64,000 nucleotides of DNA from assembly GCA_963728495.1 (NCBI GenBank), contig CAVSKI010000005.1:62001-126000 (forward strand), written 5' to 3'. The stretch comes from JACVRW01 sp963728495 (GTDB lineage: Bacteria; Actinomycetota; Thermoleophilia; Solirubrobacterales; Thermoleophilaceae). This document shows, piece by piece, positions 25,311 to 34,543 of this stretch. Numbering within the stretch: position 1 is the first letter of the stretch; each line of letters starts with the position of its first letter. The notes below the pieces were generated by a model. It did not search any database, had not been told where the DNA came from, and saw only the letters and a program-made list of their open reading frames with translations. Both the position numbers and the translations under genes were made by a program.

Positions 25311-25337
25311 GGTCGGGCGAGCGTAGCGCCGCCCGAG

Positions 25338-26810
25338 CTAGCGGGGGATGAACTCCGGTACGTCCACGTCGCTGAGCACGGCCGCCGAGGCCCGTTGGCG
25401 CCGCACGCGCGGCTCGGCGTCGGCCGGGATGCGCGATTGGCGCGGCTCGTCGCGCATGTCACCGCGCGGCGTGGCCCGGTGGATCGGGCGGTCGCCGTAG
25501 CCCGTGGCCACGACGGTCACCCACACCTGGTCTTCGATCTTCTCGTCGACCATGGCGCCGAAGATGATGTTGGCCTCCGGGTGAGCGGCCTCGGCCACCG
25601 CCTTGGCGGCCTCGTTGACCTCCCACAGCGAGAGGTCTCGGCCACCGGTGACCGACAGCAGGATCGAGCGCGCGCCCTCGAGCGAGGTCTCGAGCAGCGG
25701 AGACTCGATCGCGTGCTCCACGGCGTCCATGGCCCGGTGGTCCCCGGTGCCCATGCCGATTCCGAGCAGCGCCTGGCCGGCCTCGGCCATGATCGTGCGG
25801 ACGTCGGCGAAGTCGAGGTTGATCAGCCCCGGCAGCGTGATCAGGTCCGAGATCCCCTGCACGCCCTGGCGCAGCACGTCGTCGGCCACGCGGAAGGCTT
25901 CGACCATCGAGGTCGACTTGTCGAGCACGGTCAGCAGGCGCGCGTTGGGGATCACGATCAGGGTGTCCACCTCCCGCGCCAGCTCGTCCACGCCGCGGTC
26001 GGCCTGCTCGCTGCGCCGCGCCCCCTCGAACGAGAAGGGCTTGGTGACGATGCCCACGGTCAGCGCTCCCACCTCGCGTGCGATCCGCGCCACGACAGGC
26101 GCGGCGCCCGTGCCGGTGCCGCCACCCGAGCCGGCGGCCACGAACACCATGTCGGAGCCCTTGAGCAGGCTCTTGAGGTGGTCGTAGTCCTCCAGCGCGG
26201 CGGCGCGCCCGAGGTCGGGGTTCGAGCCGGAGCCCAGGCCGCGGGTGATGTCGCTGCCGATGTGCACGCGGTTGGTGGCGGCCGACTGCTCGAGCGACTG
26301 CATGTCCGTGTTCACAGCCATGAACTCGACGCCCTCGATCTCGGCCTCGATCATGCGGTTGACCGCGTTCACACCGGCCCCGCCCACGCCGACCACGCGC
26401 AGCATCGGCTCGGTAACGCGCCCGGCCGAGGGCATGCCGTAGCTGGGCGGCTCCGGCGCATAGGCGGGCTCGCGCGCCGCGGTCGGCTCCGGGGCCTTGT
26501 CAAGAATGTTCTCGGGAATGTCGGCGGAGAAGACCGAGCGCAGGCGCTCCTCGGGAGAGGGCACACCCTCGTAGCGGCTCAGTCCGCCCTCCTGCCGGGC
26601 CTCCTGCTCGCGCCGGCGGGCCCGCTCCTCGGCCCGGCGAGCGGCCTCGGTGGCACGCTGGTCGAACGAGCGCTCGGCGCGCGTCTCGCGCTCGGGCGGC
26701 GGCTCGCGACGGGGCGGCTCGGCGGGCGGGCGCTCCTTGCGCTCCTTGCGCTCCGCATCGGGCTCGTCCTCGGTCTTGCGGAAAAGCTGGGCCAGGGGTC
26801 CCTCGCGCAT
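25338..26810 (-). CDS. ftsZ: Cell division protein FtsZ with long N-terminal extension
   Basis: 490 residues from the ATG at 26810, preceded by AAGAGGG; a start at 26834 is also in frame but overlaps the ParA gene. The GTPase core begins near residue 137 (LRVVGVGGAGVNAVNRM). It carries the tubulin signature AAGSGGGTGTGAAPVVA and ends with a normal C-terminal peptide (DVDVPEFIPR) for partners such as SepF. Most FtsZ proteins have only about 10-30 residues before the core. Here about 135 residues precede it: GPLAQLFRKTE, which could be amphipathic, then Arg/Glu/Pro-rich sequence with a likely coiled coil (residues 45-75) and a proline-rich linker. It follows ParA directly, outside any dcw cluster visible here. 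Confidence 0.92.
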   Translation of the reverse strand: MREGPLAQLFRKTEDEPDAERKERKERPPAEPPRREPPPERETRAERSFDQRATEAARRAEERARRREQEARQEGGLSRYEGVPSPEERLRSVFSADIPENILDKAPEPTAAREPAYAPEPPSYGMPSAGRVTEPMLRVVGVGGAGVNAVNRMIEAEIEGVEFMAVNTDMQSLEQSAATNRVHIGSDITRGLGSGSNPDLGRAAALEDYDHLKSLLKGSDMVFVAAGSGGGTGTGAAPVVARIAREVGALTVGIVTKPFSFEGARRSEQADRGVDELAREVDTLIVIPNARLLTVLDKSTSMVEAFRVADDVLRQGVQGISDLITLPGLINLDFADVRTIMAEAGQALLGIGMGTGDHRAMDAVEHAIESPLLETSLEGARSILLSVTGGRDLSLWEVNEAAKAVAEAAHPEANIIFGAMVDEKIEDQVWVTVVATGYGDRPIHRATPRGDMRDEPRQSRIPADAEPRVRRQRASAAVLSDVDVPEFIPR

Positions 26811-26820
26811 GCTCGCCCTC

Positions 26821-27588
26821 TTACCGGTCTCCATTGGCCAGGACCTCCTCGGCTAGCTGACGGTAGGCATAGGCCGCCTTGCCGTCGGGGTCGTACTTGA
26901 GCACCGACATTCCCTTCACCGGAGCCTCCGCGAAACGCACGGTCTTGTTGATGCGCGAGGCAAAAACGCGGTTCCCGAAGTTCTCCTCCAGGATCTCGAT
27001 CGCCTCCTTGGCGTGAACCGTCCGGTTGTCGACGAGCGTCGGCAGTATGCCCTCGATCTCGATATCTGGGTTGAGCTCTTCCCGGACCATGGACAGCGTG
27101 TTCTGAAGCTGAATCAGGCCCCGCATGGATAGATACTCGCATTGCACGGGGACGATCACCTTCTGGGAGGCGGTCAGAGCGTTGATCGTGAGCAGGCCCA
27201 GGCTCGGCGGCGTGTCGATGAAGATGTAGTCGTAGTCCTCGAGGATCGGCGCGAAAGCCTTCTTCAGCGACCGTTCACGGCCGATCATCGTGGACATCGC
27301 GATCTCGGCTCCGGCGAGATCGATCGAGGCACAGGCCACGTCCACCTCGCGCTTTCGGATCACCTCGCGGATCGAGACCCCGTGCACGAGCACGTCGTAC
27401 ATCGACAGCTCGAGCGTGTCGGGATCGATCCCCTGGCTCATGGTGAGGTTGCCCTGCGGATCGAGGTCCGTGCATAGCACCCGGTGGCCGCGCTCCGCAA
27501 ATGCCGCGGCTAGGTTCAGGGTCGTTGTCGTCTTGGCGACACCGCCCTTCTGGTTCGTGAACGCGATGACCTTGGCCTTGGGCTCCAT
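26821..27588 (-). CDS. parA: ParA/Soj family chromosome-partitioning ATPase
   Basis: 255 residues. The deviant Walker A is FTNQKGGVAKTTTTLNLAAA, the A-prime motif is LDPQGNLT and the Walker B is YIFIDTPPSLGLLT. Soj-type ATPases dimerise on ATP, bind DNA nonspecifically and move ParB-bound cargo. No parB or parS is visible here. It stops 10 bases before the ftsZ start, so the pair is probably co-transcribed, and it may serve division-site placement rather than (or as well as) origin segregation. ATG start. Confidence 0.9.
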   Translation of the reverse strand: MEPKAKVIAFTNQKGGVAKTTTTLNLAAAFAERGHRVLCTDLDPQGNLTMSQGIDPDTLELSMYDVLVHGVSIREVIRKREVDVACASIDLAGAEIAMSTMIGRERSLKKAFAPILEDYDYIFIDTPPSLGLLTINALTASQKVIVPVQCEYLSMRGLIQLQNTLSMVREELNPDIEIEGILPTLVDNRTVHAKEAIEILEENFGNRVFASRINKTVRFAEAPVKGMSVLKYDPDGKAAYAYRQLAEEVLANGDR

Positions 27589-27645
27589 ACGCAGTGCCTA
27601 TTCGCACGCGCGCGGAGGATTCCTTCCGGCGGGTGCTGTATGGCC

Positions 27646-29818
27646 TCAGCAGGCGGCCAGGGCCAGCCGGCTCACGCAGAATGGGGGCACGCGGCCCACC
27701 CGCACTCGGGCCGCCGCGACATTGTGGCGGTAGCTGCGCTCCGGAGAGTCGGTGTAGACGACCGCGAGGTTGCGCGAGATGCCCGGCTTGGTCATGCGCA
27801 TTCGGATCTTCGAGGTGATGCTGCGGCCGGGCCGAAGGCTGGCGATCCGGCAGTACAGAACAGGCGCGGTCCGGCAGCCGGTCCGTCTCACGCGCGCCGA
27901 GACCAGGCTTGCGCCCTTGGACGCGACGTCCGCCACCACCACGCCCTCGGCGGTGGCATCGCCGACGTTGCTGACCGTGACCCTGTAGGTGACCACTTCT
28001 CCGACCGAGACCCTTGGCCGGTCGGCGGTCTTGCTCACCACGAGATTGGGGTCCGGGCCGCCCGGAATGTGGTCCGGCCCCGGCGGCTCGATCGGGACCG
28101 GCACGTCGACGATCGAATTGATGAACCGGCAGCGCTCGAGCGGCTGATCGCGCGTGAGTCTCACGACGACGCGACCTTCGATGGCCGGAAGGGTGCGCCC
28201 GTTGCAGAGCACCTCGACGAGCGACCAGTTGCGCCCCGCAGGCGAGGCGGGCTCGAGCTCCTGGATGACGTACGCGCCGAGCGGCAGCGCGTCGGTGTCG
28301 GAGCCCTTGGCACGGGCGGGCTCGCCCGAGCGCTCGGTGGTGGCGACCTTGCGGTAGCGCGTCTCGGGATCCCCCACGGGCCAGATCACGAACCCCGTCG
28401 TCGTGACACCCCCGAGCGTGACCTTCTCGATCTGGATCTCACCGGAGGCTTCGAAGCTGTTCACGAAGGTGCAGGTGGCCCCGGCGCCGTCGGTGATGGT
28501 GACCTCGGCTTCCTCGGGATTCGGCAGCACCTGACCGTTGCAGACCACGTCATCCAGGCGCCAGCGTCCGCGCCGGCTGTGCGGCACGCGCTCGTCGAGC
28601 CGATACCTGCCGGGGGACAGGGTCAGCGGGCTCGGCTGTGCGTCCACCCCCACGCCCTCCTCCTCGGTGGTGGCCGTTGCCTCGACCGCGTCTCCCCCAG
28701 CAGCGGGTCTGACCCTGAAGTCGAAGCTGCCGATGCCGTCCCGGGTGAGCTTGCGCAGGAAGAGCGCGCCCGCGGGCGGAACGGCCTCGTTCACGTAGGT
28801 GCAGACCACGCGGTCGCCCGCAGCGAGAGTGATATCGGCGCGCCCGGCAGCCAGGTCGATCGCGGCCGTGCTGGAGCCCTGGGCGGCGCAGCTCAGGTCG
28901 GCCAGGGACCACCCGGCGGGCACGAGCTCGCGCACCGTCCACGGGTCGTCCGACGGGCCCGTCGCCGCTCGGTAGAACGTCTGGCTCGCGGGCCGGCCGT
29001 TGTCGACGCGCAGGTTGAAGAGCCCGCCCTGGTTGAAGCTGAGATTGCCGTCGAAGGTGAAGTCGTGAGTGGCAGGCTCGTCCGAGCGGATCTCCTTGCG
29101 GATCACGATCGTGCCGCTGGTGGGCGGCGGCCTCACGTAGTAGGCGTAACAGAAGACGTGCTCGGTCCCCTGTGGGTAGGAGATCCACTCGACGTTGTCG
29201 CCGTTGAGATTGTCGACCGAGCAGCGCAAAGCGCCAAATCCGAACTCGTCGGGAAATTGCTGGTCGAGAATCGGGTCGGTGACCGTACCGCCCTGGATCC
29301 AAAGCGAGCTCGGTGCGGGCTGCACGCTCGGCCTGGGCGGGGGTCAGCTCGATCGTGGTCGCGCCTGCGATGGACTTGCCGGTGGGCCGGCCCGCGTAGT
29401 CGAGCAGCGGAACCTGCGCCTGGGTGACGATGTTCGTGTCGTAGGGCGATGTGACGATCGACAGCGAGCCCCAGGGCCCGGTGACGGCTCGCGAGCTGTA
29501 GCCCCTTCCCAGCGTGAAGGTCCAGTCCGAGAGCGGCGTGCAGTTGGGCTGATTGGCGCTTTCGGTCGCCGGGTCGATCGGCTCGCCGACCCTGTAGGCA
29601 GTGTTCGCCCCGAGGTCTCTGAGGCTCTCCTGGATGTCGTTGCGCGCCCGATTGGCCGTGATGTCCGTGTAGGCCGGGCACTCTCGGGAGACGACCGTCA
29701 GGAAGCGGTCGGTGCCCTTCCCGTTGGGGACCTTGGCGAAGGAGACGGGTGCCGCAGCCAGAGCTCCCAAGAGCGTCAGCAACGCGGCGATCCGTGCCGG
29801 GCGCAACACGTGCGGCAC
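27646..29818 (-). pseudogene. Secreted protein with prealbumin-like and DUF11 domains, single frameshift
   Basis: It starts at GTG 29818 with a signal peptide (ARIAALLTLLGALAAAPVSF). The reading passes through TTIELTPAQAERA and then changes frame near 29318-29335, continuing PAPSSLWIQGGTVTDP. Joined length is about 723 residues. Three or so prealbumin-like or SpaA-like beta domains follow, each ending in a Cys-x-(Y/F)-x-N motif such as VVCTYVNE and CTFVNSF. A DUF11 repeat (NLVVSKTADRPRVSVGEVVT) comes last. There is no sorting signal or membrane anchor. It is probably an extracellular or wall-associated structural protein. The frame break may be a sequencing error because both halves look under selection. 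Confidence 0.72.
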
Positions 29819-29857
29819 CTTACAACGTCGGCCCGACCCCTCGGCGGCGGCTCCGAG

Positions 29858-30820
29858 CTAGGCGGGCGCGCCCGTTGCCCACAGCTGCTCATCCTCCCAG
29901 TGGCCGGTGATCACCCGGTCGGGGTCGTGGCCTCCCGCCTCCGCGCGCCGCAAAGCCAATAGCTGCAGGCGCGCGGTGAGCGGAATCTGGGCCATCAGCT
30001 CGTCTGCCGGCTGGGGTTGGTCGATCTCGCACACCGGCAGACCCTCGGCGCGCGCGGCGTTGGCCAGCTGACCGAGGAACTCGTCGCCGTCGCGGCCGCT
30101 GCCGAGCACGATCAGAGCGTCGTCCCCGGTCAGCGGCACCGCCGAGCCGTGCAACAGGAACTCGGCGTCAAAGCCCTCGGCCGGCAGCCGCGCGGCCTCG
30201 CGCAGCTTGAGCGCTCCCTCGCGTGCGGTCACCGATCCCGCTCCCGAGCCGGTCAGAACCAGCAGGCGCGTGGGCTCGGGCACGCCGTCCAGCCCCGGAT
30301 CGCCGATCACGGCCTCGGTGGCGTCGGCTGCGGCCATCACCGCATCCGGGCCCAGCCCCTCGGCGCCCAGCTCGCCGGCGATCAGAGCAAGCACGGCCAG
30401 CACCGAGCTGTAGGAGCGCGTGTAGGTATGGGAGCGCTCCTTCGCACCCGTCTCGATGGCCTCGGGCCAACCCACGCCCTCGGCGGTGACCGACAGGGTC
30501 TCGGCGCCGAGGTCCAGCGCGCGCCGCCTGGAGGCCTGCGCGTATGCCGTCTCGCCCGTATGGGTGAGCACGACCACCGCGTCGCCGGCTCGTAGCGGAG
30601 CCCAGCGCGCGAACTCCATCGAGGAGGCGAAGCGGGCGTCGACCCCGGCGCGGGCGAACATCGCCGCGCCGAGCTCGGCCGCGTGCAGGCTCGTGCCCGT
30701 TCCCACCAGCCACACGCGCTCGCCGGCGGCCAGGCGCTTCGCGTGGTCGGGCAATCGCAGGCCGGCGAGACGCCGCAGCTCGCCGGGCTGGTCACGGATG
30801 GCGCGTTCAAGCTCGGTCAT
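29858..30820 (-). CDS. SIS-domain sugar isomerase-like protein (GlmS/AgaS C-terminal type)
   Basis: 320 residues with two SIS (sugar isomerase) domains. The first has VWLVGTGTSLHAAELGA and FARWAPLRAGDAVVVLTHTG. The second has TGSGAGSVTAREGALKLREA, typical of glucosamine-6-phosphate synthase isomerase domains. There is no glutaminase domain, so it is either a stand-alone amino-sugar deaminase/isomerase or a sugar-phosphate sensor. The ATG at 30820 is only 28 bases from the divergent start at 30849. Confidence 0.82.
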   Translation of the reverse strand: MTELERAIRDQPGELRRLAGLRLPDHAKRLAAGERVWLVGTGTSLHAAELGAAMFARAGVDARFASSMEFARWAPLRAGDAVVVLTHTGETAYAQASRRRALDLGAETLSVTAEGVGWPEAIETGAKERSHTYTRSYSSVLAVLALIAGELGAEGLGPDAVMAAADATEAVIGDPGLDGVPEPTRLLVLTGSGAGSVTAREGALKLREAARLPAEGFDAEFLLHGSAVPLTGDDALIVLGSGRDGDEFLGQLANAARAEGLPVCEIDQPQPADELMAQIPLTARLQLLALRRAEAGGHDPDRVITGHWEDEQLWATGAPA

Positions 30821-30848
30821 GTGCCGACGATAACTCGGGACGAGCGTC

Positions 30849-31697
30849 ATGTACCGAGCGGCCGTCATATTCGTGGGAGTTCTCCTGTTCGCGCTGAGCG
30901 CGGCGTCGTCGGCGCGCGCCGTCTGCCCCGCGCCGGTTCCCTACCCCGGCGACGACGCGGCGAAGGAGAGCCTGGCCCAGTGGATGGGCGCCGACGCCGT
31001 GGCACGCGGCCTCCCACCCGAGCTGCCGGTGATGGCGGCGCTGGTGGAGTCCGGGCTGCGCAACCTGCCGTACGGCGACGCGGACAGCGTCGGCTTCTTC
31101 CAGATGCGCACGAGATTCTGGAACCAGGGCGAGTACGCCGGCTATCCGGACCGGCCCGACCTGCAGCTCGAGTGGTTCGTCGACCACGCCGAGCTCGAGC
31201 GTACGCGTCGCATCGCGAAGGGCCTGGGCACAACCGAGCTCGAGTTCGGCGAGTGGATCGCTGACGTGGAGAGGCCCGCCGCGCAGTACCGCTACCGCTA
31301 CCAGCTGCGCCTGACCGAGGCGCGCGAGCTGCTCGGCTCGGTCTGTACTGCCGTCTCCGTCCAGCCGGCGCTGACGCTGACCGGCTCGCCTTCACAGCGA
31401 ACGCTCGCGCGCCGCGCGGTGTCGGTGAAGGTGGGCTGCGGGGCCGAGGTGTGCGACATCGCCGGGCGCGGAACGGTGAAGGCCTTTGGGCGCGTCTCCC
31501 GCATCTACGCTCCCCCGCTGAATCTGGCCGCCGGACAGCGGGCTGTGCTGCGATTCCCGCTCGGAACGCGCCTGCGGCGCACCGTCAGGCAGGCGCTCTA
31601 CAGCGGTGCTCCGATACGGGTGCGAATCGCGGTCACCGCCGTGGATGCGGACGCCAACGCGGCCACCAAGCGGTGGACCGCGCGCCTACGCGGCTGA
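30849..31697 (+). CDS. Secreted lysozyme/transglycosylase-like protein
   Basis: 282 residues with a signal peptide (AAVIFVGVLLFALSAASSA, cleavage near ARA-VCPAP). The N-terminal domain has the lytic transglycosylase-like pattern ALVESGLRNL, with a probable catalytic glutamate, and DADSVGFFQMR. The C-terminal 110 residues are a beta-rich domain with GCGAEVC. It probably acts on peptidoglycan outside the membrane. It lies directly upstream of the ArsA-like pair on the same strand, with a 26-base gap. Confidence 0.75.
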   Translation: MYRAAVIFVGVLLFALSAASSARAVCPAPVPYPGDDAAKESLAQWMGADAVARGLPPELPVMAALVESGLRNLPYGDADSVGFFQMRTRFWNQGEYAGYPDRPDLQLEWFVDHAELERTRRIAKGLGTTELEFGEWIADVERPAAQYRYRYQLRLTEARELLGSVCTAVSVQPALTLTGSPSQRTLARRAVSVKVGCGAEVCDIAGRGTVKAFGRVSRIYAPPLNLAAGQRAVLRFPLGTRLRRTVRQALYSGAPIRVRIAVTAVDADANAATKRWTARLRG

Positions 31698-31723
31698 CGG
31701 CCCAGGCAGAATCGGGCGTACAG

Positions 31724-32653
31724 GTGTCCGATCTCTTGGAGAAGAGGCTGATCGTCGTGACCGGCAAGGGCGGCGTGGGCAAGACCACCGTGGCCGCCGC
31801 CCTGGGGCTGGCCGCCGCGCGATCGGGCAGGCGCACGGTCGTGGCCGAGGTCTCGGAGCAGGAGCGCCTGTCCGGGCTGTTCGGCCGCCGCGCGCTGGGC
31901 CACCGGGAGGGCAAGCTCGCCGACGGCCTTCACGGCATCTCGATCGATCCGGACACGGCCAAGGAGGAGTGGCTGCGCTACCAGCTCAAGTCCTCCGCCC
32001 TCGCCGGGCTGCTCGGCGGCAGCCGCATCTTCCATTACCTCACCGCGGCCGCGCCGGGAGTGGACGAGCTGGTGACGATCGGCAAGGTCTGGGATCTGGC
32101 TCAGCTCGAGCGCCGCGTGGGTGGAACCCGCCCGTACGACCTGGCGATCGTCGACGCCCCGGCTACCGGCCACGGGGTGGCCCTGCTGCGCGCGCCCCGC
32201 ACCTATGCCCAGATCGCGCGAGTGGGTCCCATCGCCAAGCAGGCCAGAGGCATCCACAACTTCATCGCCGACCCGGCCACCACCGCCGTGCTCGCCGTAG
32301 CGCTGCCCGAGGAGATGCCCGTGAACGAGACGATCGACCTGCGGGCCAGCCTGCAGGCGGACATGGGCATGGACATCCACACGACGGTGGTAAACGCCCT
32401 GCTGCCCGACCGCTTCGAGGCCAAGGAGGCCAAGAAGCTGGCGGCCCTCAACGGGAAGGTCTCCGACCCCGTGCGCAGCGTGCTGGCCGCCGCGCTGTCC
32501 GAGCACGGCCGGGCAACCGAACAGCGCGAGGAGCTCGAGCGCCTCCGCACCGAGGGAGGCGCACCCGTGGTGACCCTGCCCTTCCTGTTCGAGCCCGACC
32601 TGGGCCCCGCCCAGGTGGAGGAGCTGTCGGAGCGCCTGGAGGCCGAGCTGTGA
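31724..32653 (+). CDS. ArsA/Get3-like P-loop ATPase, first of a pair
   Basis: 309 residues from GTG 31724; the longer upstream frame overlaps the previous gene and is rejected. The Walker A is LIVVTGKGGVGKTTVAA with the signature lysine. Switch motifs include LAIVDAPATGHGVALL. This single-domain ArsA relative belongs to the paired family that includes mycobacterial Rv3680/Rv3679, linked to envelope or metabolite stress rather than arsenic. No arsenite-binding cysteine triad is seen. It overlaps the next gene by GTGA. Confidence 0.85.
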   Translation: MSDLLEKRLIVVTGKGGVGKTTVAAALGLAAARSGRRTVVAEVSEQERLSGLFGRRALGHREGKLADGLHGISIDPDTAKEEWLRYQLKSSALAGLLGGSRIFHYLTAAAPGVDELVTIGKVWDLAQLERRVGGTRPYDLAIVDAPATGHGVALLRAPRTYAQIARVGPIAKQARGIHNFIADPATTAVLAVALPEEMPVNETIDLRASLQADMGMDIHTTVVNALLPDRFEAKEAKKLAALNGKVSDPVRSVLAAALSEHGRATEQREELERLRTEGGAPVVTLPFLFEPDLGPAQVEELSERLEAEL

Positions 32654-33717
32654 TCGAGAGCTGGCTCGAGCGCAAGGAGGTATGCATCTGTGCCGGCTCC
32701 GGCGGCGTGGGCAAGACCACGACCTCGGCCGCGATCGCGCTTGGGATGGCGGCGCGCGGCAAGAAGGTGGCGGTGCTCACGATCGACCCCGCGCGCCGCC
32801 TGGCCAACGCCCTGGGACTGCCCGAGCTGGGCAACGAGGAGCGCCGGGTGAAGGTGGACGTGCCCGGCGAGCTCTGGGCGATGATGCTCGACGCCAAACG
32901 AACCTTCGACGAGCTGATCGAGTGGCACGCACCCGACGAGGTCACCCGCGACGCCGTGCTCGGCAACCGCATCTATCAGGAGCTGTCGAGCGCGGTGGCC
33001 GGCTCGCAGGAGTACATGGCCATGGAGAAGCTCCACGAGCTCCACCAGGACGGCCGCTACGACCTGCTCGTGCTCGACACGCCTCCCAGCCGTAACGCGC
33101 TCGACTTCCTCGACGCTCCACAGCGGCTGTCGGCCTTCATCGACTCCCGCGCGCTCTCGTTCTTCCTCGCGCCCTCGCGCTTCGGGCTCAAGGTGCTGGG
33201 CCGCGGCACCGGTCTGGTGTTCTCGATCATGCAGCGAGCCACCGGGATCGACCTGCTCAAGGACCTGGGCGAGTTCTTCGCGAGCTTCGGCGGCATGACG
33301 GAGGGCTTTCGCGAACGCGCGGAGCGAGTGAACCGGCTGCTGTGCGATCACCGCAGCGCCTTCGTGCTCGTGACCTCACCGCGCCGCGACTCGATCGAGG
33401 AGGCGCGCTTCTTTCAACGCCGCCTGGTCGAGTCGGACTTTCCCTTCGCGGGAGCGGTGGCCAACCGCGTGCACGTGGGCGGGCAGGCCGGAGCGGCGAA
33501 CGGCGAGCTCGCGAAGCTGGTGGGAGCCGAGCTGGCCGGCAAGGTCGAGGACGCCGCCCATGCCCAGGCGGGGCTGGCCGAGCGCGACCGCCAGAACCTC
33601 GATCAGCTCAAGCGCCGCCTCGGCCGAAAGCCGCTGATCGAGGTGCCGCTGCTGGCGGGCGACGTGCACGACATCGACGGCCTGCGGAGGATGGGCGAGT
33701 ACCTGTTCGGCTCGTGA
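32650..33717 (+). CDS. ArsA/Get3-like P-loop ATPase, second of a pair
   Basis: 355 residues, GTG start at 32650 inside the previous stop. The Walker A is CICAGSGGVGKTTTSAA, lacking the signature lysine of the partner, as in Rv3679-type proteins. VAVLTIDPARRLANALG and LLVLDTPPSRNALDFLDAP are the other nucleotide motifs. The hydrophobic SFFLAPSRFGLKV may be a client groove. The two proteins probably form a heterodimer with one complete and one atypical active site. Followed by a cupin through another GTGA overlap. Confidence 0.87.
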   Translation: MIESWLERKEVCICAGSGGVGKTTTSAAIALGMAARGKKVAVLTIDPARRLANALGLPELGNEERRVKVDVPGELWAMMLDAKRTFDELIEWHAPDEVTRDAVLGNRIYQELSSAVAGSQEYMAMEKLHELHQDGRYDLLVLDTPPSRNALDFLDAPQRLSAFIDSRALSFFLAPSRFGLKVLGRGTGLVFSIMQRATGIDLLKDLGEFFASFGGMTEGFRERAERVNRLLCDHRSAFVLVTSPRRDSIEEARFFQRRLVESDFPFAGAVANRVHVGGQAGAANGELAKLVGAELAGKVEDAAHAQAGLAERDRQNLDQLKRRLGRKPLIEVPLLAGDVHDIDGLRRMGEYLFGS

Positions 33718-34193
33718 GCGGCGCGACCCTGCAGCTGACCCCCAGCCAGAGCATCGTGATCCGATCGCGGTCCAGCGATGCGCTCGTGGTGGAGGGCACC
33801 TGGAGTCCGGGCGGGTCGACCCCACCCAAGCACTTCCATCCGGCGCAGGACGAGCGCTTCGAGATCACAGGGGGAACCCTGCGCGCCCGCGTTGACGGAA
33901 GGGAGCACACGCTCACCGCCGGCCAGACCCTCGAGATACCGCGCGGAGCGGTGCACCAGATGTGGAACGAGGGCGCCGAGCCTGCGCACGCCATGTGGGT
34001 AACGAGCCCTCCTGGCCGAACTCTCCAATGGTTCGAAACCCTGGCCCGGGCCGGCAAGCCGGGCCCGCTCGACTACGGCGTCTACCTCACCGAATACAGC
34101 GACGTCTTCCGCCTTGCCGGACCCCAGCTCCTGTTGCTCGGCGCGCTGCGGGTGCTGGGTGCGGCCGGCCGGCTGGCGGGCAAACGCGCCTAG
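33714..34193 (+). CDS. Cupin-domain protein
   Basis: 159 residues, GTG at 33714 overlapping the previous stop. The cupin metal motif appears as PPKHFHPAQDERFEITGG followed by LEIPRGAVHQMWN, giving the usual His-x-His, Glu and His ligands. A hydrophobic C-terminal helix (FRLAGPQLLLLGALRVLG) is unusual for a simple cupin and may contact the membrane. The substrate is unknown. Its own TAG stop is the first base triplet of the intergenic repeat described next. Confidence 0.78.
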   Translation: MSGATLQLTPSQSIVIRSRSSDALVVEGTWSPGGSTPPKHFHPAQDERFEITGGTLRARVDGREHTLTAGQTLEIPRGAVHQMWNEGAEPAHAMWVTSPPGRTLQWFETLARAGKPGPLDYGVYLTEYSDVFRLAGPQLLLLGALRVLGAAGRLAGKRA

Positions 34194-34459
34194 AGGCGTG
34201 ATGTGGGTTTGGTGCGCCGGGCGCCTGGCTTGCGCTGCGCGAGCCGCCGCGCGCCGGGGCCGGCGTCTCTAACTGCAGCAACCAGGGGTCGAGGATCCCG
34301 ATGCGAGCTGTCACTCCTGTCGCGGCGCTGTAACACCAGCCCAATGGCGGCGCGGCGAGGCCGCGGCTCTTGTGGCTGTCCTGTCTCGATGTCGTACTGC
34401 GACACCCAGGCAGGACGGTGCCGCGAAACCGGGTTACAGCAGCGTGACAAAGGCGACAA
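34191..34459. repeat. Intergenic repeat, copy A (between convergent genes)
   Basis: This fills most of the 350-base gene-free gap 34194-34543. The left arm 34191-34212 (TAGAGGCGTGATGTGGGTTT...) matches copy B at 52013-52034 with two differences in 22. A 21-base segment at 34223-34243 (GCCTGGCTTGCGCTGCGCGA...) is found exactly, but inverted, at 52351-52371 in copy B. 34318-34334 is the exact inverse of 52259-52275. 34433-34459 (GTTACAGCAGCGTGACAAAG...) matches the inverted inner motif of copies B and C. The last 84 bases of the gap (34460-34543) show nothing recognisable. Confidence 0.8.
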
Positions 34460-34543
34460 CCCCAGATCAGCCGCCTAGGGCTCAGACCCGAGTGTCGACT
34501 TTGGCCGCGTATGCGCGACAAACTCGACGCTCGGTTGGGCTGG

